Of a DNA stretch of 64,000 nucleotides, positions 9,566 through 18,317 are shown in pieces. The stretch comes from Planctomycetaceae bacterium (GTDB lineage: Bacteria; Planctomycetota; Planctomycetia; Planctomycetales; Planctomycetaceae). The notes beneath the pieces are model-generated. The model was not told the origin of the DNA. It saw nothing but the letters and a program-made list of their open reading frames with translations, and ran no database searches. The stretch is taken from positions 682,001 through 746,000 of the forward strand of contig JAWKTX010000001.1 in assembly GCA_041398825.1 (NCBI GenBank). The letters run 5' to 3'. Positions within the stretch are counted from its first letter, which is position 1. Each line of letters begins with the position of its first letter. The position numbers and the translations under genes were made by a program.

Positions 9566-9926
9566 CGAAGCTGTTTCCTTTGAAATCGTTTGACGATTTC
9601 ATCTGCTCAGGAATGAATGATTAGTCAAAATGCCGGGACTCAGGCAAGTCTTTGTATCCCGGCACAATAGTCATACTGCGAGACCCGCGAAACGTTACGA
9701 GTGTCGCGCAAGTGTCAACGACTGGCATCCCGCCTTCCGACGCGGTGGGCTGAGTTATGGCGACAGGTGAGGTTCTTCACAATCAGCGTTGGGAAAAGAT
9801 TGCAGCAGATTGGGAAACCGAACACAAACCAGTCAATGAACATCATGGAACATGCGTTGCTTCTTCCAAACGCGAACATCGCTTCAGATCGGGACCATCA
9901 GATGGTCGTCATGGGTAGATCAGGGG
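9566..9926. other. Intergenic region, nothing recognised
   Basis: 361 bases between two minus-strand genes. No open frame looks protein-like and no hairpin or known leader was found. It should include the promoter of the lipoprotein gene. Confidence 0.5.
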
Positions 9927-10424
9927 TCAGCCGTTCCTCAACAATCCTTCGACAGACTCACAGATCTCATGAACTGTTTCGCCTTCCATTTGTTCATAGG
10001 CCAGCAGGTGATCCACAATGGCTCCGATGATGGCCCAGTTCTGATCCTGCCGAAATACCCGATAGAGTTGAAGTGTAGTTTGTTCGAGCATTGCCAGACG
10101 TTTCGGCGATGACTTTTCAAATGACGCTTTTTCCCATGCCTGTTGCCAGTCCATGGCCCATTCAGCAACGGTTGCCGGGTGAAATGACTCGTTGCGATGA
10201 ATCATCTCAGCCACTGGTCCTGCCAGAATAACCATCACTTCTCGTTCCATCAGCTGGCGTTCGGACACTCTACGGTGTTCCCATCGAACGACTGTATCTC
10301 CGGAACGGAGGGGGCCATCATCCCGGTCAGGACTGATGGATATGGACTCCACTGTTGCCCCGAGGCAGACCGCAGCGAATGCGTGTCCAGCTTCGTGCCA
10401 TGCAGTGACCTCATCAATATCCAT
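9927..10424 (-). CDS. Stand-alone FtsH-type (M41-like) metallopeptidase domain
   Basis: 165 residues, cytoplasmic, without the membrane helices or AAA+ ATPase of FtsH. WHEAGHAFAAVCLGA places HEAGH at residues 10-14 and is followed by a LGATVESISISPD strand, as in the M41 peptidase domain; ILAGPVAEMIH resembles the LAGRxAEE helix. A third zinc ligand would be an acidic residue farther on (for example in EWAMDWQQAWE), but I cannot assign it. The ATG at 10424 follows GAGGA. It lies 44 bases downstream of kdsB, same strand, so probably co-transcribed. Substrate unknown; it may act as a dedicated protease or a non-catalytic relative. Confidence 0.7.
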   Translation of the reverse strand: MDIDEVTAWHEAGHAFAAVCLGATVESISISPDRDDGPLRSGDTVVRWEHRRVSERQLMEREVMVILAGPVAEMIHRNESFHPATVAEWAMDWQQAWEKASFEKSSPKRLAMLEQTTLQLYRVFRQDQNWAIIGAIVDHLLAYEQMEGETVHEICESVEGLLRNG

Positions 10425-10468
10425 GCGATGTCATGTCCTCAAACAATTTTCCACTGTCATTTTCATGG

Positions 10469-11233
10469 TCAGGCAGCAACCCGAAGAGCGGAGTGTCTTT
10501 GGAGGAATTCGGCGTAATCGGTCGGTGTGTCGATTCCGACGGCAGCATGGTCGACCACAGCCACAGAAATGGCAGCACCGCATTGCAGGGCACGTAGCTG
10601 TTCGAGCTTTTCCATTTGTTCGAGCGGCGATGGCGGCATCATTGTGAGCTGAAGCAGGAATTCACGGCGGTACGCATACAAGCCAACATGCTGCAGCCAT
10701 GGCGATGGCTCGTCATCGCTGAAGAACGTTTCCATCGGGACGTCACGGCTAAACGGAATCGGCGAACGGCTGAAGTACATGGCCCTGCCATTCACGTCGG
10801 TAACCACCTTGACACAGGACGGATCAAGCACCTTTCGGGCATCGGTCAACGGAGCAGCAACCGTGGCCATTGGGGAGTCGTTGTCAATGATCTGTCGAAC
10901 TAATGACGTGATCACAGACGGTTGTAGTTCGGGTTCGTCGCCCTGCAGATTCACAATAATATCTGCGGACGGACATCTGTTTCTCACGACTTCGGCAATG
11001 CGGTCGGTCCCGCTCTGGTGCTCTCCCGTGATGACGGCCTGCCCACCGAAATGATGCACAACTTCCGCGATCTCGTTGCTGTCAGTGGCAACGAGAACCT
11101 CCGAAATCTCGGGACACGCGCAGGCTGTTTCCCAGACATATTGAATGAGCGGTTTGCCCGTCGCATTCAGCAGCAGCTTGCGAGGAAGTCGCGTTGACTG
11201 AAGTCGGGCCGGAATGATACCCACGATTTGCAC
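10469..11233 (-). CDS. kdsB: 3-deoxy-manno-octulosonate cytidylyltransferase (CMP-Kdo synthetase)
   Basis: Activates Kdo with CTP for transfer to lipid A; cytoplasmic; 254 residues. The N-terminal nucleotide-binding motif IIPARLQSTRLPRKLL, the VATDSNEI strand, the GEHQSGTDRIAEV loop and VNLQGDEPEL (metal-binding Asp) are all as expected. It starts with GTG at 11233, preceded by GGGAGG at good spacing. Its presence shows that this organism makes Kdo-containing lipopolysaccharide. The M41-like gene follows downstream. Confidence 0.95.
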   Translation of the reverse strand: MQIVGIIPARLQSTRLPRKLLLNATGKPLIQYVWETACACPEISEVLVATDSNEIAEVVHHFGGQAVITGEHQSGTDRIAEVVRNRCPSADIIVNLQGDEPELQPSVITSLVRQIIDNDSPMATVAAPLTDARKVLDPSCVKVVTDVNGRAMYFSRSPIPFSRDVPMETFFSDDEPSPWLQHVGLYAYRREFLLQLTMMPPSPLEQMEKLEQLRALQCGAAISVAVVDHAAVGIDTPTDYAEFLQRHSALRVAA

Positions 11234-11391
11234 GAAAACCTCCCTGTTCTGCGTGCCGTGCTAATTCACGGACAACGTCAGTTTACGGTGAGTGAGCTTG
11301 TTTCCGCAACTGGGATCTTCACGACTTCCGTCGGCTGCATTCAGAGTTGAATTTTGATTTCTCACATCACAACGAAAAACGGCCGGGAAAC

Positions 11392-11850
11392 TCATCTGGA
11401 TTTCAGTTCGATGGTTCCCATATCGACCGCATTGTCACCAGATGACAGTTGAAGCGGGTGGGCAGACCGGAGCGGTTCGGCGTACTTACCCTTCAGTTTG
11501 TCACCACTATACTGGCCGTTCATCAGATTGATTTCACCCCAGACGAACGTGAGCTTGTAGTCTCCCGGTGGAACGCCGTCGCCGGACTCGTAAGTTGAAA
11601 GTGAAAACCGACCGTCTTCCTTCGTGTATCCGCCGGGGCTGTGAGGAACCAGTCCCTGAGTCGCCGTGGAGTGAACAGCGGATACGCGAAGATTGTTTGC
11701 GGGTTGCCCATCAACAAGGACTATGCCCGTGACCGGTACCGTTTCCACCCTTGTAACACCACGCTGAGGCTCCCGACCGCAACCAGCAGCGCACAGACTC
11801 ATGCAAAAGAAGAGCAATGAGGAACGAGTAGATTTTGCCTTGAGCCACAT
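11392..11850 (-). CDS. Small lipoprotein with carboxypeptidase-regulatory/transthyretin-like domain
   Basis: About 152 residues. The signal peptide ends in the lipobox CAAGC (SSLLFFCMSLCAAGCGRE). The mature part has the beta-sandwich pattern common in planctomycete lipoproteins: VPVTGIVLVDGQPANNLRV, then GGYTKEDGRFSLSTYESGDGVPPGDYKLTF, closing with DMGTIELK. The start is either ATG 11850 or TTG 11853. These small genes commonly lie just downstream of DUF1559 genes, as here, and are presumed to be co-expressed; the role is unknown. Confidence 0.75.
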   Translation of the reverse strand: MWLKAKSTRSSLLFFCMSLCAAGCGREPQRGVTRVETVPVTGIVLVDGQPANNLRVSAVHSTATQGLVPHSPGGYTKEDGRFSLSTYESGDGVPPGDYKLTFVWGEINLMNGQYSGDKLKGKYAEPLRSAHPLQLSSGDNAVDMGTIELKSR

Positions 11851-11885
11851 CAATTCAGTAGACCTTTCCCGAGAGAAAACATAAC

Positions 11886-11914
11886 GCCGCGCACAGCATC
11901 CGGCTGTGCGCGGC
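11886..11914 (-). terminator. Perfect 12-bp hairpin after the DUF1559 gene
   Basis: GCCGCGCACAGC (11886-11897) pairs exactly with GCTGTGCGCGGC (11903-11914) around a 5-base loop. Read on the minus strand it is followed by GTTATGTTTTCTC. It lies between the DUF1559 gene and the small lipoprotein gene, so it may terminate or attenuate between them. Confidence 0.75.
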
Positions 11915-11959
11915 TGGACCTGCGGAGGTTATGTCGAGATCTCCATCACAGCGAGCAGC

Positions 11960-13018
11960 TTAAAACTCGCCCGCAATTTCGCCCCCACCGCGAGTGATTA
12001 GGCCCGCGAGAATGTAGTTATCAACATTTTCACTGATGAATCGTGATGAGCCATCCGCCAGCGTGACATGGGCGCCGCCAACATGCCAGGAATACAATCC
12101 TGCTGTTCGAGCGTTCGAACAATTCACGGCGCAGGGGCCACCATCGGATCCATTCGTTCCGTCGTAAAGTCGCCCGTTGATCCATGTGTCGCCTTTGAAA
12201 ATATCCGCCCACATACCACTGCCCGTCAGGGATTGTGCGTAGGCCTCGGCGTCTGCTGATGGCGAGATTTCTGTCTTCTTGCGGAACAGCTTCGCTCGAT
12301 TCGCCACTTCGCCTACCAGGATGGTGTTCGAAGTTCCGTCAGTCATGTCGCGAATTTTTCCGCCGGTGCCTCCCGAGCTGAATTGCGGCAGGTCAAGAAC
12401 GCGCAGGGTCCAGGTTCCCCAGCCTTTTCGATCCGCTGCAGGCGAATGCCCCGCGTAGGCAAACGAATTGAAGTCCCCCCGAACGCCATCCAGAGTGTCG
12501 TAGTCCAGCACACCGCCAGTGATCGAAATCGTGGCTGAAGTCGGGGGGTACCCGGCCCCGAGTGTCGTGCCACCGGGGATTGACATCGTATGTGTCATCT
12601 CGCTGCGCGGGACTGAAGGACACGCAAATCCGTTGATAATCGTTGATACGGCGGCTGCATTATTGGGGTGATAGGGCGATAGCTGGGAGTCATAAATGGA
12701 GTAGACATTCGCCTGTTCAATGTATGGCAACAGCATGGTACACCAACTTGAACCCTGGCGAATATCCAGGCCACTTCCCAGAGTCAGTCCGACGACCGCG
12801 GGGAGCGGAAACCGGCTGTGTGTATCGTGGTAGTTGTGGAAGGCAAGACCGATCTGACGCATGTTGTTCTTGCACTGAGTTCTGCGAGCGGCTTCACGCG
12901 CCTGCTGAACTGCAGGCAGAAGCAGCGCGATCAGAATGGCAATGATCGCAATCACAACCAGAAGTTCAATGAGAGTGAATCCACCCTTCTTGCTACGATG
13001 GGACAACGCGAGGCGCAT
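11960..13018 (-). CDS. DUF1559 family protein with type II/IV pilin-like N-terminus
   Basis: 352 residues. The N-terminus SKKGGFTLIELLVVIAIIAI is a class III (prepilin) signal with a cleavable G|F site and Glu at +5, followed by LLPAVQQAREAARRTQCKNN. The C-terminus carries the family's H-X9-DG motif (WHVGGAHVTLADGSSRF). These proteins occur in dozens of paralogs in planctomycetes; they are exported through a prepilin peptidase pathway and may form pseudopilus-like fibres, but the role is not established. ATG at 13018 with AAGGAG upstream. A strong hairpin lies downstream. Confidence 0.95.
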   Translation of the reverse strand: MRLALSHRSKKGGFTLIELLVVIAIIAILIALLLPAVQQAREAARRTQCKNNMRQIGLAFHNYHDTHSRFPLPAVVGLTLGSGLDIRQGSSWCTMLLPYIEQANVYSIYDSQLSPYHPNNAAAVSTIINGFACPSVPRSEMTHTMSIPGGTTLGAGYPPTSATISITGGVLDYDTLDGVRGDFNSFAYAGHSPAADRKGWGTWTLRVLDLPQFSSGGTGGKIRDMTDGTSNTILVGEVANRAKLFRKKTEISPSADAEAYAQSLTGSGMWADIFKGDTWINGRLYDGTNGSDGGPCAVNCSNARTAGLYSWHVGGAHVTLADGSSRFISENVDNYILAGLITRGGGEIAGEF

Positions 13019-13263
13019 TTGTCAAACTCCTTCACAATGAGAAACGTGAAAAGAACAGATCGCGTGATGAACATTCGAGCACACACGGTGCCCACAGTCA
13101 ATTCCTGCCCTGCCACTCTGAACATACATTTCACGAATCGATTCGACCTGATTTCGTCCGTCCGCTATCATCATCCATCCAAACTGAAAGCGCAGAGAAC
13201 GCGACAGGGGACAGACCTTTCACATGCCGCTTCAGACGCATCTACACCCGGGAGAAAACCCCA

Positions 13264-13662
13264 GTGCCCGTCCGGATGGAACTCAGCCGAATCATCATTT
13301 CGGAAATTAACGATCAACAGGCGATTTACCTGAAAGAGGTTGGTGGTAACCGAACCTTTCCAATCCTGATCGGGCCTTTTGAGGCCCAGGTAATTAACCG
13401 CAGACTTCTGGAGGAAGCACCGTTTCGCCCTCTGACCCACGATCTTCTGAAGAATGTCATCGAAGTCCTCAATGGGACCGTGGAGGAGGTGCTGATATCT
13501 GACATGAAGGATCACACATATTTTGCCACGCTGAAAATCCGTACCGCCGACGCACTTCACGAAATCGACTGTCGCCCGAGCGATGCGGTTGCTCTTGCGG
13601 TCCACTACAAGCCGGCGATTCCAGTGTATGTGGCAGAACACGTGCTGGAAGTCGCTGGGTAA
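13264..13662 (+). CDS. DUF151 / bifunctional nuclease domain protein
   Basis: 132 residues covering a single BFN (DUF151) domain: an N-terminal IIISEINDQQAIYLKEVGG strand pair, FPILIGPFEAQ, and the conserved C-terminal DCRPSDAVALAVHYKPAIPVYV. Homologues in plants and Thermotoga have been reported as nucleases or as oligomeric proteins of unclear activity. GGAG at 13251-13254 favours the GTG at 13264 over the ATG at 13276. A secreted unknown follows about 40 bases later on the same strand. Confidence 0.88.
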   Translation: MPVRMELSRIIISEINDQQAIYLKEVGGNRTFPILIGPFEAQVINRRLLEEAPFRPLTHDLLKNVIEVLNGTVEEVLISDMKDHTYFATLKIRTADALHEIDCRPSDAVALAVHYKPAIPVYVAEHVLEVAG

Positions 13663-13703
13663 TCCGGGGGCGTTTGCTTCCACACAGTCCAGAGAAGACC
13701 GAC

Positions 13704-14927
13704 ATGCCAGAGAAGACCCATATGAGCTTCTTAATGCTTGATCAAATTCAAATTCGAAATCGCGTTTCGTGTGTCGCGAGTGTGCTGCTGTTCACAATTC
13801 TGGGGGCCGGTTCGTGCCATGCGTTTGCCGACGAAAAGCAGGCTGCTGCACAACCGCCCACAGGTCCTGCTGCCCGACCGGGATTGCGGCAGCGGGCCGT
13901 TACGGACGGTGCGATTATTGCGCCAGCGCCTGTCTTCGGGACCATCTGGGATCTTCGGGTTGGCGACGCGTTTCAGGTTGATGTTCATACCACACGTCAG
14001 ACCACGATGACCTCGAAGGAAAATGGCAATCGTTTCTTTGAGACGAAGCAACGAAGCCAGATCCGACTCGAATACCGCGTGATGTCGGCTCATCCGGATG
14101 GAAGCATTCTTCTGAATGTCGGCATTGCAAACGCAAGTCGCAGTGTTGATGCAGGATCGACTGATTCGTCAGAAGAGATTCAGACAACAACGAGTGAACA
14201 GGTTCTGGAGTCGCTTCGGGGGCTTACATTTTCAATTGCTCTGAATCATGATGGTTCGGTGCGGAAAATTGGCCAGGATGATTTTGCTGGACTGTTGAAT
14301 CGGTTGACCGGGCTCAATCCCGAAGCGGAAGCCATTCTTCGCGAATGTGGTTCGGCCGAGGTCCTCGCTTCATGGCTGGCGACACCATTTTGGTTCGATG
14401 GGGCTTCCACGGAATCACGGGACGTAATTCAGGAGGTACCCCTTGGTCTGCTGGGACGCATGAAAGTCGCAATCCGGCTGGACAGCACCGTGGAGGATGA
14501 AGGCGCTGTGGAGAGCGATTCACAAGTTCCGCCGAGCGGATCAGTTGCTGGAAATCAGGCCGATTCGCGTCAGCATGTCGGCCTTTCGGGAAACGGAAGG
14601 TATCTGCCCCCGGACGGCAACCATCAGACGCAGTCTCCGGTCAGGTTCCTGGCCGATTCGGTGCAGCTTGACTTATGGAGAGGTAAGGCCACCATCATTC
14701 CTCACGTGAAATCCGATTCCGTGCAGTCCCGAACTCGTCCGGTCTTCGACAAGCTGGATATGACCTGTGTCATTCACGGTGAATGCCTCATCAAACTGCC
14801 AGACACCCGAATTTCTGTGGAATTCGAGCAAACACAGGTTCAGGCGTGGAGCGTCACGGCATGGCAAATGAGGCGTGGATTCGATCAATTCAACAGACTG
14901 AGCATGCCGATTGAGCGAGCGGAATAG
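13704..14927 (+). CDS. Secreted hypothetical protein
   Basis: About 407 residues. A hydrophobic stretch (VSCVASVLLFTILGAGSCHAFA) near residues 20-40, ending in an AxA-like site, suggests export. The rest is rich in beta-strand patterns (FQVDVHTTRQTTMTSKEN, IRLEYRVMSAHPDGSILL) with a Ser/Gly-rich linker near residue 280; no motif that I recognise. The start is uncertain: ATG 13704 or 13722 fit best with the signal; 13674 is also open. Possibly co-transcribed with the DUF151 gene. Function unknown. Confidence 0.65.
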   Translation: MPEKTHMSFLMLDQIQIRNRVSCVASVLLFTILGAGSCHAFADEKQAAAQPPTGPAARPGLRQRAVTDGAIIAPAPVFGTIWDLRVGDAFQVDVHTTRQTTMTSKENGNRFFETKQRSQIRLEYRVMSAHPDGSILLNVGIANASRSVDAGSTDSSEEIQTTTSEQVLESLRGLTFSIALNHDGSVRKIGQDDFAGLLNRLTGLNPEAEAILRECGSAEVLASWLATPFWFDGASTESRDVIQEVPLGLLGRMKVAIRLDSTVEDEGAVESDSQVPPSGSVAGNQADSRQHVGLSGNGRYLPPDGNHQTQSPVRFLADSVQLDLWRGKATIIPHVKSDSVQSRTRPVFDKLDMTCVIHGECLIKLPDTRISVEFEQTQVQAWSVTAWQMRRGFDQFNRLSMPIERAE

Positions 14928-15329
14928 TTGGACTCGGCCGGCCCGAACCAGTGTCAGCATTCTGGCTTCGAGGTTCGATGCCCGTGTTTTTCCTGAGACT
15001 CTGATCGTCCCGAGTTCGGTAAAGGTATGCGTGTCAGGTGATTTCGGGGGTCTTCCTCTTTTCTGGCCGATTTTGCGCCGATACCATCCGCCATCGCTTT
15101 TTGGCGAGGTCGGAGTCGTTATGCGCGGGGTTTGGGATCTGCTGAATTTCGAATTCGTGTGGTTTGATTAGCTGAAACGCGGTCAAAGACGATTCAGGCC
15201 ATGAGGCAATTTGCACTTGCAACCTGCCGACAGCTGTGCGTTGCATCTTCCCTGCCGGAATTCCTGGGGGGAGATTTCGTCCGGCGATCCGTCTTTGTTT
15301 TTCTCTTTCACACTTAGGACAGTTCTGAC
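14928..15329. other. Leader region of fusA
   Basis: 402 bases without a convincing gene. It must contain the fusA promoter and 5' leader. No ribosomal-protein or known regulatory structure was recognised. Confidence 0.5.
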
Positions 15330-17447
15330 ATGGCTGACCTGGCCCGACTCCGCAACATTGGTATTTCGGCTCACATCGACTCTGGTAAAACGACCCTGAC
15401 CGAGCGAATGCTCTACTACGCAGGTCGTATTCACAAGATCCGGGATGTGAAAGGCGGAGACGGCGGCGCGACCATGGACCATATGGACCTGGAACGCGAA
15501 CGCGGGATTACAATTACCTCAGCCGCAACGCGTGTTGAGTGGAATGACTATGTCGTCAACATCATCGACACGCCAGGCCACGTTGACTTTACAGTGGAAG
15601 TCGAACGCAGTTTGCGCGTTCTGGACGGTGCCATCCTGGTGCTGTGCTCTGTTGGTGGGGTACAAAGTCAGTCTCTGACTGTTGACCGCCAGATGAAGCG
15701 ATACGGCGTGCCTCGAATCGCGTTCATCAACAAGATGGACCGCACTGGTGCGAACCCTAAAAAGGTTATGCAGCAGATGCAGGACAAATTGAAGACCACA
15801 CCCGTTCCACTGCAAATTCCAATCGGTCTTGAGTCTGCGTTCGAAGGTGTTGTTGACCTCATTACGATGGAAGCCTGCTACCACGAAGGATCAGAAGGCG
15901 AAACCGTCGTTCGTAAACCAATTCCTGATGAACTGAAGGCTGCCGCTGAAGAAGGTCGTCAGGTGATGCTCGAACAGTTGTCACTGCACGACGACGAGTT
16001 GATGGAAGCGCTGCTGGAAGAATCTGAGGTCTCTGTCGATCAGATCCGGGCAATTGTCCGCCGGGCAACGCTGGCTCAGCAGATTACTCCTGTCCTGATG
16101 GGCAGTGCCTACAAGAACCGCGGTGTTCAGCTCGCGCTTGATGCAATCACTTACTATCTGCCATGTCCGCTGGACCGCGACAAGTACGCAATCGACAACA
16201 GCAAGCCCGTGGGTGAGGATGGTCAGCATCCGAAAGTCGTGCTCAGCGATTCAACCGATGAACCGCTGGTTGCAATGGCCTTCAAAACCGTTGTGGAAGC
16301 GTTCGGTCAGCTGACCTACATGCGAATCTACCAGGGCAAGATTGTCAAAGGCAACACCTACACGAATGCTCGTACCGGTCGTGGGGTTCGATTTGGTCGA
16401 CTCGTGCGAATGCACGCGAATGACCGCGAAGAAATCGATGGAGCAGAAGCAGGTGATATCATCGCTGTCGTTGGTGTGGACTGTGCCTCTGGTGACACTT
16501 TCCTTGGCGATGGAATCAACGTCTCTCTCGAAAATATCTTTGTCCCCGATGCGGTCATTCGGCTTTCGATTGAACCCAAGAAACGCGACGACGCCGACAA
16601 GCTGGGCAAGGCGCTCGAGCGATTCCGCCGGGAAGACCCAACGTTCCGAGTGATGACTGACGAAGAGACAAACCAGACGCTGATTGCAGGGATGGGGCAG
16701 CTGCATCTGGATATTTATGTCGAGCGCATCAAGCGAGAATACAAGTGTGAATGTATCATCGGTGAGCCGCGCGTGGCTTATCGCGAAACACCGACCAAGG
16801 CTGTTGAGTTCAATTACAAGCACAAGAAGCAATCTGGTGGTTCCGGTCAGTACGCTCACGTTGTGGGTATTCTGGAGCCACTTCCTGAGACTTCGGAAGT
16901 TCACTACGAATTCGTCGACGAGATCAGCGGCGGTCGAATTCCCCGTGAATACATCGCTCCTTGTGATGCCGGTTTCCAGCAGGGCCTGGTCAAGGGACCT
17001 CTGGGCGAGTACGAAGTTGTAAACGTTCGCATGCGACTTCAGGATGGAAGTTACCACGACGTCGACTCGTCCGAAATGGCGTTCAAGATCGCGTCCTTCG
17101 CATGTATGCGAGAGACACTGAAGAAGGCTGACATGGCGCTTCAGGAGCCGATCATGAAGCTGGAAATCGAGACTCCGGATGAATATCAGGGAGCTGTGAC
17201 AGGGCACATCAGCAGCAAACGCGGCATCGTCACTTCATCCGAAGTGAACGACGCTGTGTGCGTGATCAACGCAGAAGTGCCACTTGGAAGTATGTTCGAC
17301 TATGCGAATGAGCTGCGTTCCATGACTCAGGGCAAGGGAACATTCAGCATGGAATTCCAGTGCTACCGACAGGTTCCACGCGGACTCCAGGGAGAGATCC
17401 TCGAGAAACGCATGAAGGAAAAAGAAGCTCGAGCGGCCGCGAAATAG
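15330..17447 (+). CDS. fusA: Translation elongation factor G
   Basis: Ribosomal translocase GTPase, 705 residues. G1 is GISAHIDSGKTTLTE, the switch has DHMDLERERGITI, G3 DTPGHVDF, G4 NKMDR; domains II to V follow, including PREYIAPCDAGFQQG and the C-terminal GYANELRSMTQG-type segment (FDYANELRSMTQGKGTFSMEF). It is not next to rpsL, rpsG or tuf, so it may be one of several paralogs, as planctomycetes often carry more than one EF-G. SVGGVQSQSLTVDRQM differs slightly from the SxxGVxPQSExVWRQ of the standard enzyme, which supports a divergent subfamily. Monocistronic, with a strong terminator. Confidence 0.93.
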   Translation: MADLARLRNIGISAHIDSGKTTLTERMLYYAGRIHKIRDVKGGDGGATMDHMDLERERGITITSAATRVEWNDYVVNIIDTPGHVDFTVEVERSLRVLDGAILVLCSVGGVQSQSLTVDRQMKRYGVPRIAFINKMDRTGANPKKVMQQMQDKLKTTPVPLQIPIGLESAFEGVVDLITMEACYHEGSEGETVVRKPIPDELKAAAEEGRQVMLEQLSLHDDELMEALLEESEVSVDQIRAIVRRATLAQQITPVLMGSAYKNRGVQLALDAITYYLPCPLDRDKYAIDNSKPVGEDGQHPKVVLSDSTDEPLVAMAFKTVVEAFGQLTYMRIYQGKIVKGNTYTNARTGRGVRFGRLVRMHANDREEIDGAEAGDIIAVVGVDCASGDTFLGDGINVSLENIFVPDAVIRLSIEPKKRDDADKLGKALERFRREDPTFRVMTDEETNQTLIAGMGQLHLDIYVERIKREYKCECIIGEPRVAYRETPTKAVEFNYKHKKQSGGSGQYAHVVGILEPLPETSEVHYEFVDEISGGRIPREYIAPCDAGFQQGLVKGPLGEYEVVNVRMRLQDGSYHDVDSSEMAFKIASFACMRETLKKADMALQEPIMKLEIETPDEYQGAVTGHISSKRGIVTSSEVNDAVCVINAEVPLGSMFDYANELRSMTQGKGTFSMEFQCYRQVPRGLQGEILEKRMKEKEARAAAK

Positions 17448-17497
17448 TTTCGGGCATCATTCACAACATGGTCAGCAGTGACATGCTGAACCCGGAC

Positions 17498-17538
17498 AAA
17501 GAGGCCACTCGGCAGACCGAGTGGCCTCTTTTTTTTTG
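17498..17538 (+). terminator. Intrinsic terminator of fusA
   Basis: AAAGAGGCCACTCGG (17498-17512) pairs perfectly with 17517-17531 around a 4-base loop and runs into ten T residues (17529-17538). The strongest terminator in the window. Confidence 0.97.
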
Positions 17539-17748
17539 CGACTTGCCTTTCGGGCCGGAGTGTCAGTTGCGAGCGGCAGAAAGTGCTGATTCATCGACTC
17601 GATCGAATCTCAGGGACACCATCCCGTCCGGCAGTGGAGCGATGTCGTATTGACCCGAATCTGCTTCAGCGGCACATTGGCGGATTCGCGTGGAGGAAGC
17701 CGGGTTCAGATCAACCAGCCCGCGTTTCGCGCTGTGGGAGGAAACCGC

Positions 17749-18261
17749 ATGTTCTTTGTACTACGGCCTGTCCGAGTTCTGTTAAAGGCTCTTCTTACCC
17801 AGTCGACGCCCGCTCAAATGAGCTGGGGTTTTGCACTTGGTGTGCTTGTCGGTCTTGTGCCGAAAGGCAACCTTCTCGCGATCGCCCTCGGTATGGTTGT
17901 GGCGATGTTGCGCGTAAATCTTGGAGTTGCAACTGCGACTGCAATAGCCGTGACCTTTGCAGCGTCCTGGTTTGATCCCGTGTCTGATGCGATCGGACGG
18001 TTCGTTCTTTCATTGCCATCGCTTCAGCAGTTCTGGATCCAGCTTTACAACACGCCGGTGATGCCGTGGACTGACTTTAATAACTCGATTGTTATGGGCA
18101 GTTTTCTGCTGGGATTAGGGCTGCTGTGGCCACTGTCACGCAGCTCTCGACCGGTATTTGAGCACTACGCCGACCTGCTTTCCGAACATGCTCGTCACTG
18201 GCGGCTCGCGAAAGTCCTTCTTGGTGCTGAGTGGGCAGATCGTCTGGGTTCCGTTGAGTAA
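17749..18261 (+). CDS. TIGR03546 family (DUF2062-like) membrane protein
   Basis: 170 residues with two or three strongly hydrophobic segments (WGFALGVLVGLVPKGNLLAIALGMVVAML, then VATATAIAVTFAASWF) and a last segment near VMGSFLLGLGLLWPL. The pattern G-x-x-x-G-x-x-P-x-x-N followed by an R-x-N loop and WFDP resembles DUF2062, of which another member lies at 44425-44967. The start was placed at ATG 17749 because GGGAGGA is just upstream; the frame stays open to 17650. TIGR03546 genes are known to sit next to TIGR03545 genes, as here. Function unknown. Confidence 0.85.
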   Translation: MFFVLRPVRVLLKALLTQSTPAQMSWGFALGVLVGLVPKGNLLAIALGMVVAMLRVNLGVATATAIAVTFAASWFDPVSDAIGRFVLSLPSLQQFWIQLYNTPVMPWTDFNNSIVMGSFLLGLGLLWPLSRSSRPVFEHYADLLSEHARHWRLAKVLLGAEWADRLGSVE

Positions 18262-18317
18262 ATCAGTTACTTCTGCGTTCTGGTTTTCAGCCTGATGTCC
18301 GTTTTGGAGTTCCCCAA

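Noticed and set aside
14911..15171. 86-codon plus-strand frame in the fusA leader
   Set aside because: Overlaps the end of the previous gene and has no ribosome site or family resemblance.
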